Part shown: in pieces, positions 38,001-64,000 of the stretch
How the letters are laid out: the number at the start of each line of letters is the position of its first letter
How positions within the stretch are numbered: the first letter of the stretch is position 1
NCBI GenBank assembly: GCA_025084515.1
Contig: JAJAGP010000018.1
Span: forward strand, 1,391,944-1,455,943
Direction of reading: 5' to 3'
From: Ancistrus triradiatus
Taxonomy: Eukaryota; Chordata; Actinopteri; Siluriformes; Loricariidae
Length of the DNA stretch: 64,000 bases
The notes under the pieces: generated by a model
Told to the model about the DNA's origin: nothing
Databases searched by the model: none
The model's input: the letters and a program-made list of their open reading frames with translations, nothing else
Position numbers and translations under genes: made by a program

Positions 38001-41000
38001 TCATAACTACAGATACTGAACTTTATAAGCTTCCCAGATAATAACATTTAAAAAAAATGTCAGGAGCACTGATGAACAGACAGGGTTAGTTGATTGTACG
38101 TAGTGGTGCCATAGGTCCAGGTATATGTCTGTGTTCCACCTTGCCAGAGGCAGGATACGAACAAGGCTAGACCATTATGTAGAGTTTGCATTGTTGAGCT
38201 TCCCTGGATAGTATCCCACCTCTGGTGCGGTGAGGTAGGTCAGTTACGGAGTTGCTTCAAAGTGCTTCAAACTGCCCCTGGCACCAACAGACCACATTTT
38301 GTGTGGGTCCTTAGCGCGTTTGGTAATGCCCATAAAGGCCAGCAATATACGTGCATATGAATGGTATGCAAGTCTGGATGAATACAAATGTATGCATACA
38401 TTACTCTGCACCATTAGATTATATATAGCGCTGTTTTAGTAATGGTATAATGGTAATATATAATTATTTCTTCCGAAAATACAGTAAATTTATATGCTAT
38501 ATTAAAAAACAAAAAACAATCAGAAAAAAAAAACATCTTCTATAAGCTACAGTGCCAAGTATTTAGTGTGACCTGCCCTTATCTGGCAGCTTCATCTGGA
38601 TTCCAAGTTGACCCTTCTACAGTCTGAAGAAGTTGGAGGGTAGCAGCCAAGACTCCACTGTTTTGGAGGGGAACAGGGTGAAAAGACTAAGATGTGCTAA
38701 AGCTCCCAAAGATTGGAATGAACTCAGTGGAACAGAGTCCCATAGTTGACAATATATTCTATATGGCCATTAAATCATGACTCAAACAACATCTAATGGT
38801 GGTCTAAGACTTTTGAACAGTACTGTATGTGTGTACCAGGTGTGCCTCCATTACAAATCACAGTAAATCGATGGACCTTGACGTTTGATCAGAGAACTGT
38901 TTGAAATCTTACCAGCCAGCGTTTCAGCGTGATGGGATTCATGTTAAACTCCTTGACCAGCCCAAGGTCGTGGTACATGTACTCCAGGCAGCTTAACATC
39001 TACAGCCAGTCAAGTAAAATGACAGACATGAAGAATTCAGATACGCTCTGAATAAGATGCAGACCCACTAATGCTTGCACATACTACATTTGAATATGCA
39101 AGTAAAGGGGGCAAACCTCATTGTGCTCCCAGTGCCACACGTCAAATGTAGGCTTCTTGAGAGCCTCGATGGTCTCCTGAGAAAGCGTGTACTGCAGAGA
39201 CAAAGCAAGGCAAGACAAAGAGAAATTGAACAACCATGACATTTTATCAAGGCTGAACACACTCGGATTAGAGCACTAACCGTACACATAACAACCTATT
39301 AAATGTGCATGTACAAGCCTCAGTCCAGATGATTGAGGTTTATAGGAGGTCCAAATTTCAATACCTTAGGATAACTTGGGACGTCACGTCGGGGGGAGAG
39401 TTTCTTCCCATCGTCTGTGAAGTTGTACTTGCAGTTGCAGTTCATTCTGTTTAAAAGAAATCAGCATTGGGAAATGGAGAGACACTGGTTCGGTCCCCGT
39501 CTCAGACAGATACAGGATTGTGCCTTGGTTGCTGGTGCCATTTATTCATGGTAAGCCTTTGTGCGGCTTCAGGTAATGGTAGTGTTGTAGTAGCCTACTC
39601 GAGTCCGGTCTCAAAACCATAAACAAGCGATCTCGGCCTCGTCTTGGTCTCGAACTCATTTGGTCTTGGACTTGTCTCGGTCTCAGGTTAAGTTCGACTC
39701 AAAACCAGCCGAGTCCAATGCATCTGTCTGAGGTAATGTTAATTATGAACCAACCTTTTTTTTGCTATCATTATTGAATACACAGTGAACAGTTTATTCA
39801 AACAGCAGAAATCAGTCTAAATAGAATCTGCACACTGATTGGCTACCAGGGAGTTACTGCTCTCTCGATCAGTAGTCAATCAATGAACCTGGTGTATTTT
39901 GAATCCCCTCCTATGATTGCAAGTGTGCATTTTCACCCGATTGCTATAGGCTACTTTACCATGCCAACACAATCTGGAATTATTATTATGATGATGTTTT
40001 CACTTTTAATAATAAAAATGGATAGAATGGATGTTGTTGGCTATATTCAGTTGACTTTATGTGGTGACTATAATGTAATAACACTTAATAATAATTTTAG
40101 GCTATATGTTCTACAATGTTATATTTTACAAAATATATGATGACACAATATTATTTATTATCACATCATGTATAATGAACGAAAAGCAATGCAAAGTGAA
40201 TTACACACTAATTTAAAAAAAAATCAGAATCTGGTCTTGGTCTGTACGTGGACTCTGTCCTTATTTTGGTCTTGACTACAACACTTGTCAATGGCACCAT
40301 TAAATTCAGATGGTTTGCTCTATACAGGTTTCTGCATATTACAACTGAAATAATGGACTTACTAAAGCATTGTGTTGTAAGCGTATGTGTTTTGTACCGT
40401 CTATAACTAGGGGAAAGTGTCCACCATCCTGAACGTGACACTAGACCTTTTCATTACGACCTTCTGACTGACTACTGAAGGAGGTCCCCTGCCTGGTCGA
40501 AGGAAACAGCCCGGTGTTACCAGCGCTGGATCAGTGCTGTCACGTTACCTTGCTCCGCCTTTAGACGTCACCTCATCTCGCAGTTTCTTCATATCGTTCT
40601 TACACTTCTCGATCTCCACCACCTTCAGCCCCTCCACTGCAAAAACCACAGCACTCTTAGGCTACTGACTGCCAGTTTTGAGTTTCGGTTCACACTCACA
40701 GCAGCAGAGCGGATCGGGGCTCACGTTCGACTCTCTTCTCCAGCATGGCCAGTCTGTTGGTCATCTCCGTCTTCAGCTCATTTATCCTGAAAGCCCTGAT
40801 CCAGAGACCTTACGTTACCAAAGTGGCACTGGGTACGGGGTATGAGGGTGACGGGAATGAGGATGGGAAATTTCAAGAAAGCAGATCTGGCAGCAGAACT
40901 TATTACCGGCTGAACTGCTCCGCCACTTGTGAGAGAACGTTCTGGAACATGTCTTCTTTCTCTACAGGAAAGATGAGAAGATGGGTAATGGGTGTCATGA

Positions 41001-44000
41001 ATCCCAAAACAGAGATAAAAAACACGATAAATAACAATAAATACAAATAAGGTCCCAAAATCCAGTGTTATTATTCGATAACTGGAAAATTTGAGTAGGG
41101 AGGAGGTGAATAAGGTTTTTCCAAAAAGATCCTGATCACTGATACTCAGGATTATGGGAGCAAATACCACACCAGTGTACTAAACTGCTCTTGTAATACA
41201 AGAATGATGAAACTTCTTTGTTTGATTGATCGATTTTGAGGTTTATTAGCAAAATAGTAGCAAAACTACGACAGGTTAAGCTATAAAACCAAGTGGAAGA
41301 ATGTTCAGTAACAATGTAAAAGAAGCCCATTTGGGGGCAACACTGGTCTTACACTACCATATACCCAGCCCCCACAACTAGAGGGAACTCAAGTGCTGAG
41401 ACAGAACAGTCCCTGACGAGGCTAGATAGCAGAACACAATGGAAGGAGATACCCTGCCCTGGCATCAACCAACAAGGAGTTTAGGGTCGGGACAGAATCC
41501 AGTGGAAAAAGGGACGCCAGTGAGAGCAGGACAGGACCCCCGAGACGAAAACTACAAAACTACAAGAGTTGTACGTATATAAACAAAATTTATCACAACT
41601 AAAATTAATTAACCCACATCATTAGTTTCATTTCTCACTTAAAGTTAGAAATTAGCAAAGAACTAAATCTGAAAATAAAATATTCAAAAAAGTTGTGTGT
41701 AACCTAACCTACAATAGAGGTCTGCGCCGTTTAACGTCCGCATTACGTTCTGGGAAACAGGATGTTGACCGAAATGGACGGTGACAGAACATTACCATAG
41801 TCATGTAGTAATTTAGATACTTTGCACATAGTGTTTTATTTTAATCGACGATATTAATTAAAAAACAATATGAAATTTTTTTGCTACAGTACAGTAAAAT
41901 ACATTTGATCTTTTATAAAACTTGAAACACTCTGTGAAAACGAGAAAGAAAGTAGAACGATGCCATTCTTTAAGATAATTTTTAAGATTGCAATTCTTTT
42001 TTCTGTCAGCGGGTGTCGCACTAGTTTTTGGGATTTTTATTTCCCATTGTCACTCTTAAGACCTCGGTGGTTAAAGCAATTAGTTTTTTCAGAGAAGTCT
42101 TTGAAATAAATTAATTAATGAACTAATTTATTCACACCCACAGCAATTGTGAAAATAATACTAAAAGGCGTCACTTCTGATTCAGTTCTCACATCTAATT
42201 ACTTTCGAAAAGCTGTCTTAAAAACTTGCTCACCTCCTCCTTGACTGGAATGGGGCAACACCTTATACAGGTTGCTGCAAATAAAAATAAAAAATCCCAT
42301 TAGATACTGTGTTTAACGATCATGGCTCGTGCAGTAGCCCAGATCAATAAATAAAGAGCTACTTGGCTGAGTTAGTAGGCATAGTGGGGTCGATGGATAT
42401 CAGCGCTCCTTCTGCGTCCACCAGCAGTATTGGCGTGTTTCTGCAAAACAAACGGTCACGTAAGAGCGCATTAACGGATTTTAAAACATTTGTTAGGAAG
42501 CTTTACCGACCTGGCAATGTTGGAGGATGTACAGAGAAGCTCGCGGATGTCGCACGGGCTGCAGTGTCGACTGAAAATCACCTAAAGAAGACGGGAAAGC
42601 AACAGAAAGTCAGAAAAAAATGTGGGGCCAAGTCTGAGTGCTCACCGTGCCAAGTCCTGTTCACGGTCAAAAGAGATTACGATGTGCGCGCGAGTGACAG
42701 AACTGGCAACCCGTTTGCTTTTCCATCATTACCTGTGAAAGCGACAGGATGGGGCATAACGCCGACCTAAACATCGTTACGGAGCAGCTACCTCAAATTC
42801 CTCCCACTGACCAAGGAGCTTCCTGTCTGCATTAAATTAAATCGGTGCTTCATGTCCAAATAAAGAGAGTACATAACCCCATGAAGATTTGCCCCTGCTT
42901 TACTCGGACTCGAATTCTAAATACTGCACTGTGCAAAAGATCTTAGGCCACCATTAGATCAGATATTGGCTACCATTGGTTTAACGATGGTGTAAAGACC
43001 ATATATAATTATTTCCCAGTCTCTTTTATAGAATACAACCAGAAAATACAGGAAATTGTTACGCAATATTAAAACACTGAGAAAGGGTAGAAGGAATCTA
43101 TAATATATATATATTAAAAAGCTATAATAAAGCTCACAGATTAGAATGAAGATTGGTGGAAAAGGGTATTATGGTGTGACGAATCCAAGTCTGAACGTTT
43201 TTTGGGTCCAATCGTCGACAGTATCAACAAATCGAATGGTGGCCTAAGACTTTTGCAGAGTACTGTAAATGTGGGGTTAAAAAGGATTTCTGCTCTCAAA
43301 AATGAAGCGAAAGCCTTGTGAATAGACTCTCTCCAGGGTAGTTCTGGCCAGGTGAACGTGGCTACTTGTGGATGCCACAGACACCTGTGAGTCAGAAAGG
43401 TCGTGTCTGTTAACACTAGGCCACCTAAGTACCCTTGCAATAGTAAAGGTGTCACGCTTGTGGTCATTATCGCCGCAGTACAGCTCCCCATACACGATTT
43501 CTGCTAACAAACAGCAAATTAGCTTCGTAAGCAACTCACGGTGAGTCTTGGACAATTTGGAATCCATATGCAATACTTTGTGTAGTCCTGCGTACAATGA
43601 AATGCTTGGCCTAGAGGTCGTGGAGACGTTTTCTGCCTTACCTCTTAACAGCAAGCCAGTTAGGAACTAAACTGCTTTCTGGTAAAGCTTAGTCCACTCA
43701 TACGGCTGTGAAGTGCTCATTAAAAGGAAAAACTATTCATTAAGGGTCCAACAGGAGCAGAACTGCTGTGCTGAGCTAAATTAATTGGCATGTCAGTCGC
43801 ATTGACTAACTGCTTTCTAACATTAAAGGTTTCCTTACAAATGAGATCAAGTACTTGGCTCTAAGATTTCTGAGTGGAATGAATCATGCACCAACAAAGT
43901 TCACCAACAAAAATTCCACACCAACAAAGTTTTCTGGTGAGAACATGCTAAATGGCTACACCTACAGATACTGATCTCACGGGGTGAGGCGGTTCTCGAT

Positions 44001-44079
44001 TGGGACTTACCCTCTGAACTTTGCCGTTCACGTCCAGGTAGATGGTTTTGGGAGCGTAGGATGAGGAGCTGGAGCCCAT
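32005..44079 (-). CDS. pde9a: cGMP-specific 3',5'-cyclic phosphodiesterase, PDE9A family; 18 coding exons
   Basis: Exons in coding order: 44011-44079, 42511-42581, 42363-42440, 42234-42274, 40907-40961, 40725-40795, 40549-40636, 39365-39446, 39117-39191, 38913-38999, 37874-37978, 37614-37696, 36661-36817, 36454-36567, 35329-35433, 34890-35018, 32374-32469, 32005-32055. They total 1557 nt (518 aa plus stop) with every junction in frame. The N-terminus (MGSSSSSYAPKTIYLD) is PDE9A-like. The catalytic domain carries HNFRH (His252, His256), HDLDH (His292, Asp293), KCCDIS (Asp402), Tyr424 and QIGF (Gln453, Phe456). These positions equal those I know for the human PDE9A2 isoform, so metal binding and purine recognition should be intact. 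It hydrolyses cGMP to GMP with high affinity in the cytosol. The C-terminus is short and lysine-rich (AQKKKTESMS then GGKKK), unlike the longer human tail. Beside an SLC37A2-type gene it may be a fish pde9a-like paralogue rather than the direct orthologue. Confidence 0.95.
32993..34678 (-). mobile_element. Tc1-like element, full length
   Basis: TA duplicates flank it (32991-32992, 34679-34680). The ends are CAGTGGTGCTTGAAATTTTG and AACTTTCAAGCACCGCTG. At 1686 bp it is slightly longer than its relatives because of many small insertions. Confidence 0.92.
33270..34298 (-). pseudogene. Tc1-like transposase, heavily frameshifted
   Basis: The start MAQTKEISEELRKRAVDGLI (ATG at 34298) is followed by frame changes caused by single-base insertions, for example the G-run at 34207-34216. 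Only fragments of the usual domains remain. Confidence 0.85.
35805..36195. mobile_element. Non-autonomous element Y, copy 2 (PDE9A intron 14)
   Basis: It begins TACAGGTCATCTCCGATTTA and ends CCCATTGTAAAAGGGGAGTA then CCTGTGA. It shares internal sequence and inverted ends with the copy at 2153-2684. It lies between exons 14 and 15 and contains no exon. Confidence 0.65.
36870..37565. mobile_element. Element Z with nested Y fragment, filling PDE9A intron 12
   Basis: The left end is CGGTGGTACCTCGGTTCTCG; the right end is CAAGAACCGAGGTACCACTG, a near-perfect inverse. A Y fragment starts at 37026 (AGGTGCTCCCTGAATTACGA). The element covers about 700 of the 796 bp between exon 12 (ends 37614) and exon 13 (36817). 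Confidence 0.75.
38397..38826. mobile_element. Tc1-type deleted element, copy A (PDE9A intron 10)
   Basis: The right end is GGTGGTCTAAGACTTTTGAA then CAGTACTGTA. The left arm has CACCATTAGATTATATATAG and TATATAATTATTTCTTCCG, both shared with the copy at 42922-43266. The middle keeps relics of a transposase but no frame. Confidence 0.65.
39581..40285. mobile_element. DNA element with AGTGTTGTAGT ends (PDE9A intron 7)
   Basis: The left end AGTGTTGTAGTAGCCTACTC and the right end GGTCTTGACTACAACACT are inverse. Subterminal GGTCTCG/GGTCTTGG repeats occur at both ends (39600-39700, 40230-40275). The centre is AT-rich and non-coding. Similar elements are common in fish; class not assigned. Confidence 0.65.
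42922..43266. mobile_element. Tc1-type MITE, copy B (PDE9A intron 1)
   Basis: The ends TACTGCACTGTGCAAAAGA then CTTAGGCCACCA, and TGGTGGCCTAAGACTTTTGC then AGAGTACTGTA, are inverse with TA boundaries. The 345 bp between them are AT-rich. A short part (43141-43240) still resembles transposase-derived text. Confidence 0.8.
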
Positions 44080-44411
44080 GACGACCTCTCAGAAGCAGAT
44101 TTTTTGCTAGCTTTCATTCAGGAACGAACCCCCCAAAAAAAGAAAAGAAAAAAAGAGAGACAGGTTTAGAAGAACTTGAATGGGAACCAAGTGCAGTAGA
44201 GCAGAGAGGCTACAGGAAGTGCGGCTGACCCACCTGTGCATCTGCCATCCACCTTCAGCAGGCTTTAAGCTCGCTGACCAAGAGGGAAGCCCAGGATTCA
44301 GGAGGCGAGAGGCGTGGGTGGAGCCTGGGTAGTGACGGAACATACCAAGCCCACCCCCCTTTCAGACAGGGCCGCTGAGGTATGTCTATCTGTCTGTCTA
44401 TCTATCTATAC

Positions 44412-44444
<33 letters not shown>

Positions 44445-44520
44445 CCCATCCTGGGATGGAACGCAGGACCTTCTTACTTAGGCGACAGTGCTACCCACCA
44501 AGCAGCCCTATATATATATA
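44080..44520. promoter_or_regulatory. 5' flank of the PDE9A gene
   Basis: Sequence immediately upstream of the first coding exon. The first 250 bases are GC-richer than the surroundings, then come TATC and TA simple repeats (44385-44445). A promoter is expected near here, but no core element stands out. Non-coding upstream exons cannot be excluded. Confidence 0.25.
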
Positions 44521-44524
44521 TATA

Positions 44525-44598
44525 CTGCTCAAAAAAATAAAGGGAACACTTGGAGTTATATTGTGCTGTTTAAGTGTTCCCTTAATTTTTTTGAGCAG
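44525..44598. mobile_element. 74-bp hairpin MITE of Tc1 type
   Basis: CTGCTCAAAAAAATAAAGGG with AACACTT is mirrored by AAGTGTTCCCTTAATTTTTT then TGAGCAG. The arms are about 30 bp with one or two mismatches, TA flanks are present on both sides, and about 15 bp lie between the arms. It sits within a TA-repeat tract. Confidence 0.9.
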
Positions 44599-44609
44599 TA
44601 TATATATAC

Positions 44610-46465
44610 ACACAAATTCAGAGGGGGCAAATACTTTTTCCCCACACTGCATGTACACTTATTGACCACTTCATTCTCTGGATGCAACCCCCCTCCCCTT
44701 GTTGCCCAAAGACGAGCAATGCTGACCAGTGGGTGCCCTGTCCCACATGGATCCAGCCAGGTGCTGAACACATTCCTTGGCCACATTTTCCTCGCAAAAT
44801 TGTCACGAGAATTGTCGGCTGCATATTTAGTGACGCTGTGCCATTGGGTTCATCTCTGGTGAACATCAGCACACTGACACCACTTGCGCTTTGTACCGAA
44901 GTAACGTTAGAGGTCGGTGGCCATCAAAAAAAAAAGAGGGGTGCACACAGCCAGCAACGACACTCTGACAGAATGAGATTCGAGCTTTAATCAATGGGTA
45001 TCAGGAAGCCCAAAGTGGGTCAAGAAAACCACAGCGTTACACCAGGATCAGCAACCAGAACCGGCGCACAAGATGGGACGAGTTACGGACGCTTGCACTT
45101 CACGTCAAGTTCTCGGGTCTGATGTGGTGCAGTGCACTGCCGCTGTGGCCAAGGTTCTGCCCAACTGTACGTTCAACGTTGCTTTTCTGGTCTCTCTGCA
45201 AATATGGCATTGCTGGACAGTTTACAGATGGACTATAGTTTGTGTGGTGACCCAGGTTTGAGTCTCGTCAGTGCAACGTGGCTGGGTATAGGATCAGAAG
45301 GGGACATATGCCTGCCTCATTTATTGGCCATTGCTCACACCAAAGGGCCAGTTTACAAGTTTTTGAGAAGGGGGAGGAAATTCGGACGTAAACAACATGG
45401 ACATTTCACGTACAAAGAAACAACACAGGCTCATAGAAAGCATTGCACTGGGTTTATTTCACTAGGTGCCGACTCATCTCACAAGCAAACACCTGGTCCA
45501 ATCCACTCTCAAAGCCAAAACAATACTGAAGTGTCTGACAAGTGTGTTTTGTGTAGGTGTAGTGCTTCATACAGTCCGTGACATGTGCCGAGCGCCACCT
45601 TCAACAACTTGAGGCCAAGAAGATGCGGCATTAACAAGGAATAGAGTTTGGACATGAGCAAGCATAGAAACAAGGTTGAGATCAAAGCAAGTATGCTGGC
45701 ATATTTTAATGATTACACCAACAAATCAGACATTGGTCGATTAAAAAAAAAAAAAAAAAAGGGTTTCACAAAGAGGGGCTCCGATTCTCTCTCTTATCTC
45801 TTGACATCAGGCGATGAACTGGCCGCCGCCCCCTCACATCTCGTTCATTATCATTTCATTTCATCACACTGCTGAGGTTTATATTGGCCTGAATTAAAAA
45901 GGATAAAAGTGTCCCGTATGCATTAAAATGACCGATCCCGTGCCCGTCACTAAAAAAAGAAGGAAGCGCCTTTGTGCGGCCGATCAGGAAATTGCGTCTC
46001 GGCTGCAGGTGCGACATTCAGGAAGCCTCAGATCTCTTTGAACCTGAAATGAAATGGCAGGATCAAGCCAAGGGATAAAACTAAACAATCATGCAACAAT
46101 TATGCATTCAGATTCAATAGGGAATTCTAATCTGAGCAGGACCGATTGCTAATTAGTGACAAAAAGGACGCACAGTTTTACGAGCACCAGCCAAGCGTAT
46201 TTATCGGGTAATATAAGAAAGGGGACAGATGCAGCAACAGGATCATTAAATCTTTATGCCTGTGCATACTCTTCATGTTGTAACAGGGACATAGAGCTAA
46301 TGGTCCACCTAATATGGCAACATTTCAATAAGAAACAAGGGACAGAGCAATATTCGGGTATTAGGAGGACTCACAAACACCAACAGACTGAGCTTTTCAC
46401 ACACGGTAGATGGACTGATGTTTGGTGTTTGCACTCATCAAGCTGCATAAGAACAGGCAATCTCA
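44610..46465. other. Intergenic, nothing recognised
   Basis: Several short frames occur on both strands (for example 45132-45581 plus), none with a family motif. An A-run lies at 45742-45760. No exon of the neighbouring genes was found here. Confidence 0.35.
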
Positions 46466-46474
46466 ATCTGTAGT

Positions 46475-47690
46475 TTTAGTGCTATGGTATTCCAAGTAGT
46501 TGCCAGGGTTTGTTGCTAAGTGGTTGCTACGATATTCCAGATGGTTGACACAGGGTTGCTAAGGTGGTATTAGGGGGTTGCATTGCTCTTTCAAAAGGTC
46601 CTAAGATTTTGCTATGGTATGCCAAGCCATTGGTTATGATATCTGAGATGGTGGCTAGGGTGTTGCCAGGTGGTTGCTATGGTGTTGATAGTGGTTGCTA
46701 TGGTAGTCTTAGTGGTTGCTAGATGGTTGTAATGGTGTTCATATTGGTGGCTAGAGTGTTGCTAGGTGGTTGCTATGGTGTTCATAGTGGCGGCTAGGGT
46801 GTTATTAGATGGTTGCTATGGTGTTCATAGTGGTTGCTATGGTGATCATAGTGATTGCTAGGTGGTTGCTATGGTATTCTTAGTGGTTGCTAGGGTGTTG
46901 CTAGGTAGTAGCTATGGTGTTCATAGTGGTGACTAGGGTGTTATTAGATGGTTGCTATGGTGTTCATAGTGGTTGCTAGGTGGTTGCTATGGTGATCATA
47001 GTGATTTCTAGGTGGTTGCTATGGTAATCCTAGTGGTTGCCAGGGTTTGTTGCTAAATGGTTGCTATGACATCCCAGAGGGTTGATATTGTGTTGCTACG
47101 GTGTTGCTAGAAGGTTCTACTGGTTTTCCAATGGTTGCTAAGTGGTTGCTATAATATCAAAAGTGGTTGCTAGGTGGTTGCTAGAGTGTTGCTAGAAGGT
47201 TGTAATGGTTTTCTAATGGTTGCTAAGTGGTTGTTACGATACCCCATAGGGTTAATACGGTGTTGCTGGGGTGTTACTAGAAGGTTGTAATGATCTCTCA
47301 ATAGTTGCTAGGATGCTTCTGTGGCACGCCAGCTGGTTGCTAGGGTGTTGCAAGGTACTTGCTCCAGCATTCCAAGTGGCCACCAGGGCATTACTTGAGG
47401 TTCCTATCGTAAGCAAAAACAGCATGCTGCTAGGCAGTTACTATGGCATTCCAAGTTCCTACGAATGGCACTAGTTACTAGAGGGTTGCAATAATCTGTC
47501 GTTGGTTGGTATGATATCCTGGACGGTTGATATGGTGTTACTAGGGGGTTGCAATGGTATTTTAATGCTCGATATACTTGCTATAGTACACCAACTCATT
47601 GCTAGGTGCTTGCTATTGTTTTCCAAGTATTTGCCGGGGCACGACTAGGGGGGTTGCTATGGTAACAAAAGCAGGCTTCTATGGCTGTTA
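46475..47690 (+). repeat. Minisatellite of GGTTGCTA-type units, 1.2 kb
   Basis: Degenerate 21-23 bp units such as GGTTGCTATGGTGTTCATAGT and GGTTGCTAGGGTGTTGCTAG alternate for more than 50 copies. They are tightest at 46660-47040 and decay toward both ends. The pattern is known to me as a frequent fish minisatellite. Confidence 0.9.
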
Positions 47691-47837
47691 CGGCTCTAGT
47701 GACTAGAACTGCTCATCCTCTGTATGAAGGCATGGATGATGTAAATGGTCCTATGATGATAATTAATTCTCCAGTAAAAGTACTGCCAGGATGCTGGGCT
47801 GAGCAGTAACTGCTAACTGAGTACGAATTGTGAATTC

Positions 47838-63000
<15,163 letters not shown>

Positions 63001-64000
63001 CTGTTAAGAAAAGAAAGCAGCCAGAGTTGCTCCCAGGAACAAAACTAATCCCGACTTGACCCGCAAACCTGCTTTAATTAACAAGCGCAAACGTTTCGCC
63101 AAGTCATAATTATTTTTAATGCGCAAGATTATGTAACTAAAGCTTTAAACGAGTCAGTAATCCTCTGTGGGGAAATTCAACCCAAGTAGGTAAACCCAGC
63201 TTGTAATGGATTTGCTACTACAAAAAACACAAGAGCACGGAAGCTTTCCTCAACACAGAAACCCATCAGACTGCAAGATCTTGTCTTATTGACTCTCCTC
63301 TTCCTCTCACCCAACAGGTTTTCAATCAGGTTTAGGTCAACAGACTCCAATGAGCAAGCCACTGAACCCGTCATAGGATTCCACAACTATGACCTAGTAA
63401 GTAGCATTTTGGAAATCGACTTATTTAAAATCTGCTGGTAGTGTGTAACGTTCGCAAGGTCTTCTTACATGAGTCAGGCGGCCTTATCCAGCAGCTGATA
63501 TGACCCAAGCACTCAAAAGTTAAGGGCAGCTTGGACTTGAACCCACAAATGTCTAGTCAATAGTCCAGTACAAATAAAAAACTGCATCCCATTGATCCCT
63601 GTTTTGAGTGAATGATCCCAATTAACAGTGCCTCAAACAGTTTGGATCTGGATTAAGAAACCCTTAATTTTAAGGTTTTTGTTAACAATTAAGGTATCAC
63701 TGTTTAACTGGAAAAAATCCTAATGTTAACCATTTAAAAATCTGTATCCTTACCAAAATTTCTTTTAAATTCAGTGTTATTTAAATGGGTAATGAGAATG
63801 CACCAATTCTCCTCCTTCGAAGCATCAGAGAGCTATCGGCAAACTTTTATTATGTACAAGTTGGCCGATAGCCCTCACGTATTTATATTATATATACACG
63901 CTCATATGCATTCATTTCTATACCTTTTATACAGTGGAGCATTGTCTCAAAGCAGGGCCAATCCCAAACTGAGCAAGCCTAGGGCGACAGTGGCAAGGGA
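63001..64000. other. slc37a2 intron sequence with a Tc1 relic
   Basis: On minus, 63177-63386 carries SVACSLESVDLNLIENLLGE, a decayed form of the Tc1 SPDLNPIENLW region. At 63823-63880 GAGAGCTATCGGCAAAC and TTGGCCGATAGCCCTC form an inverted pair. The next upstream slc37a2 exon is not within the window. Confidence 0.5.

Noticed and set aside
42363..42770. 135-codon plus-strand frame
   Set aside because: It is the antisense shadow of PDE9A exons 2 and 3.
43277..43654. 125-codon minus-strand frame in PDE9A intron 1
   Set aside because: No recognised motif and overlapping alternative frames; probably an old repeat fragment, not an exon.

Overview
The window is teleost-fish nuclear DNA. It holds three split genes with GT-AG introns, many degenerate Tc1-like transposons and MITEs, a tRNA-derived SINE with a fish-type tail, and long CA/GT, ATT and minisatellite tracts. 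The tailed SINE, the GT-ended intronic repeat and the Tc1 families resemble those common in ostariophysan fish such as catfishes and their relatives, but the species cannot be fixed from the sequence alone.

Three conserved genes lie head to tail on the minus strand. From right to left they are: a sugar-phosphate exchanger of the SLC37 family, closest in my reading to SLC37A2 (47838-63000, 14 coding exons, 5' end beyond the window); a cGMP-specific phosphodiesterase of the PDE9A family (32005-44079, 18 coding exons, 518 codons plus stop); and the secreted protein OAF, 'out at first' (18376-23716, 4 coding exons, 268 aa). Every exon junction was checked for frame, and each gene reads through without a break. 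The genes share no obvious pathway; their order is a synteny signal. SLC37A1 and PDE9A are neighbours on human 21q22.3, whereas SLC37A2 and OAF lie on human 11q23-q24. The arrangement therefore looks like the 11q-type copy of an old duplicated block that kept a PDE9A copy.

A fourth candidate gene is a plus-strand open frame of 464 codons (51352-52746). It encodes a highly charged coiled-coil protein and lies inside a slc37a2 intron, antisense to the host. It has a splice-acceptor-like site just before its ATG, a poly(A) signal 56 bases after its stop, and flanking direct repeats of about 120 bp. I do not recognise its family; it is the best candidate here for something undescribed.

Layout: 1-18375 is intergenic and repeat-rich. 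It holds an internally deleted Tc1, a Tc1 nested in another Tc1 at 6.9-9.5 kb, a long-TIR element at 9.7-10.6 kb, a cluster of tRNA-like modules in both orientations at 11.3-12.3 kb, a CA tract and a SINE. 18376-23716 is oaf, with a Tc1 in intron 1. 23717-32004 is intergenic with one Tc1. 32005-44079 is the PDE9A gene, with several transposons in its introns, one of which nearly fills an intron. 44080-47837 is intergenic with a 74-bp hairpin MITE and a GTTGCTA minisatellite. 47838-64000 is slc37a2, whose introns carry the coiled-coil ORF, four Tc1 copies or relics, a ~510-bp tandem repeat and a 1.3-kb ATT-type array. No transposase in the window is intact.
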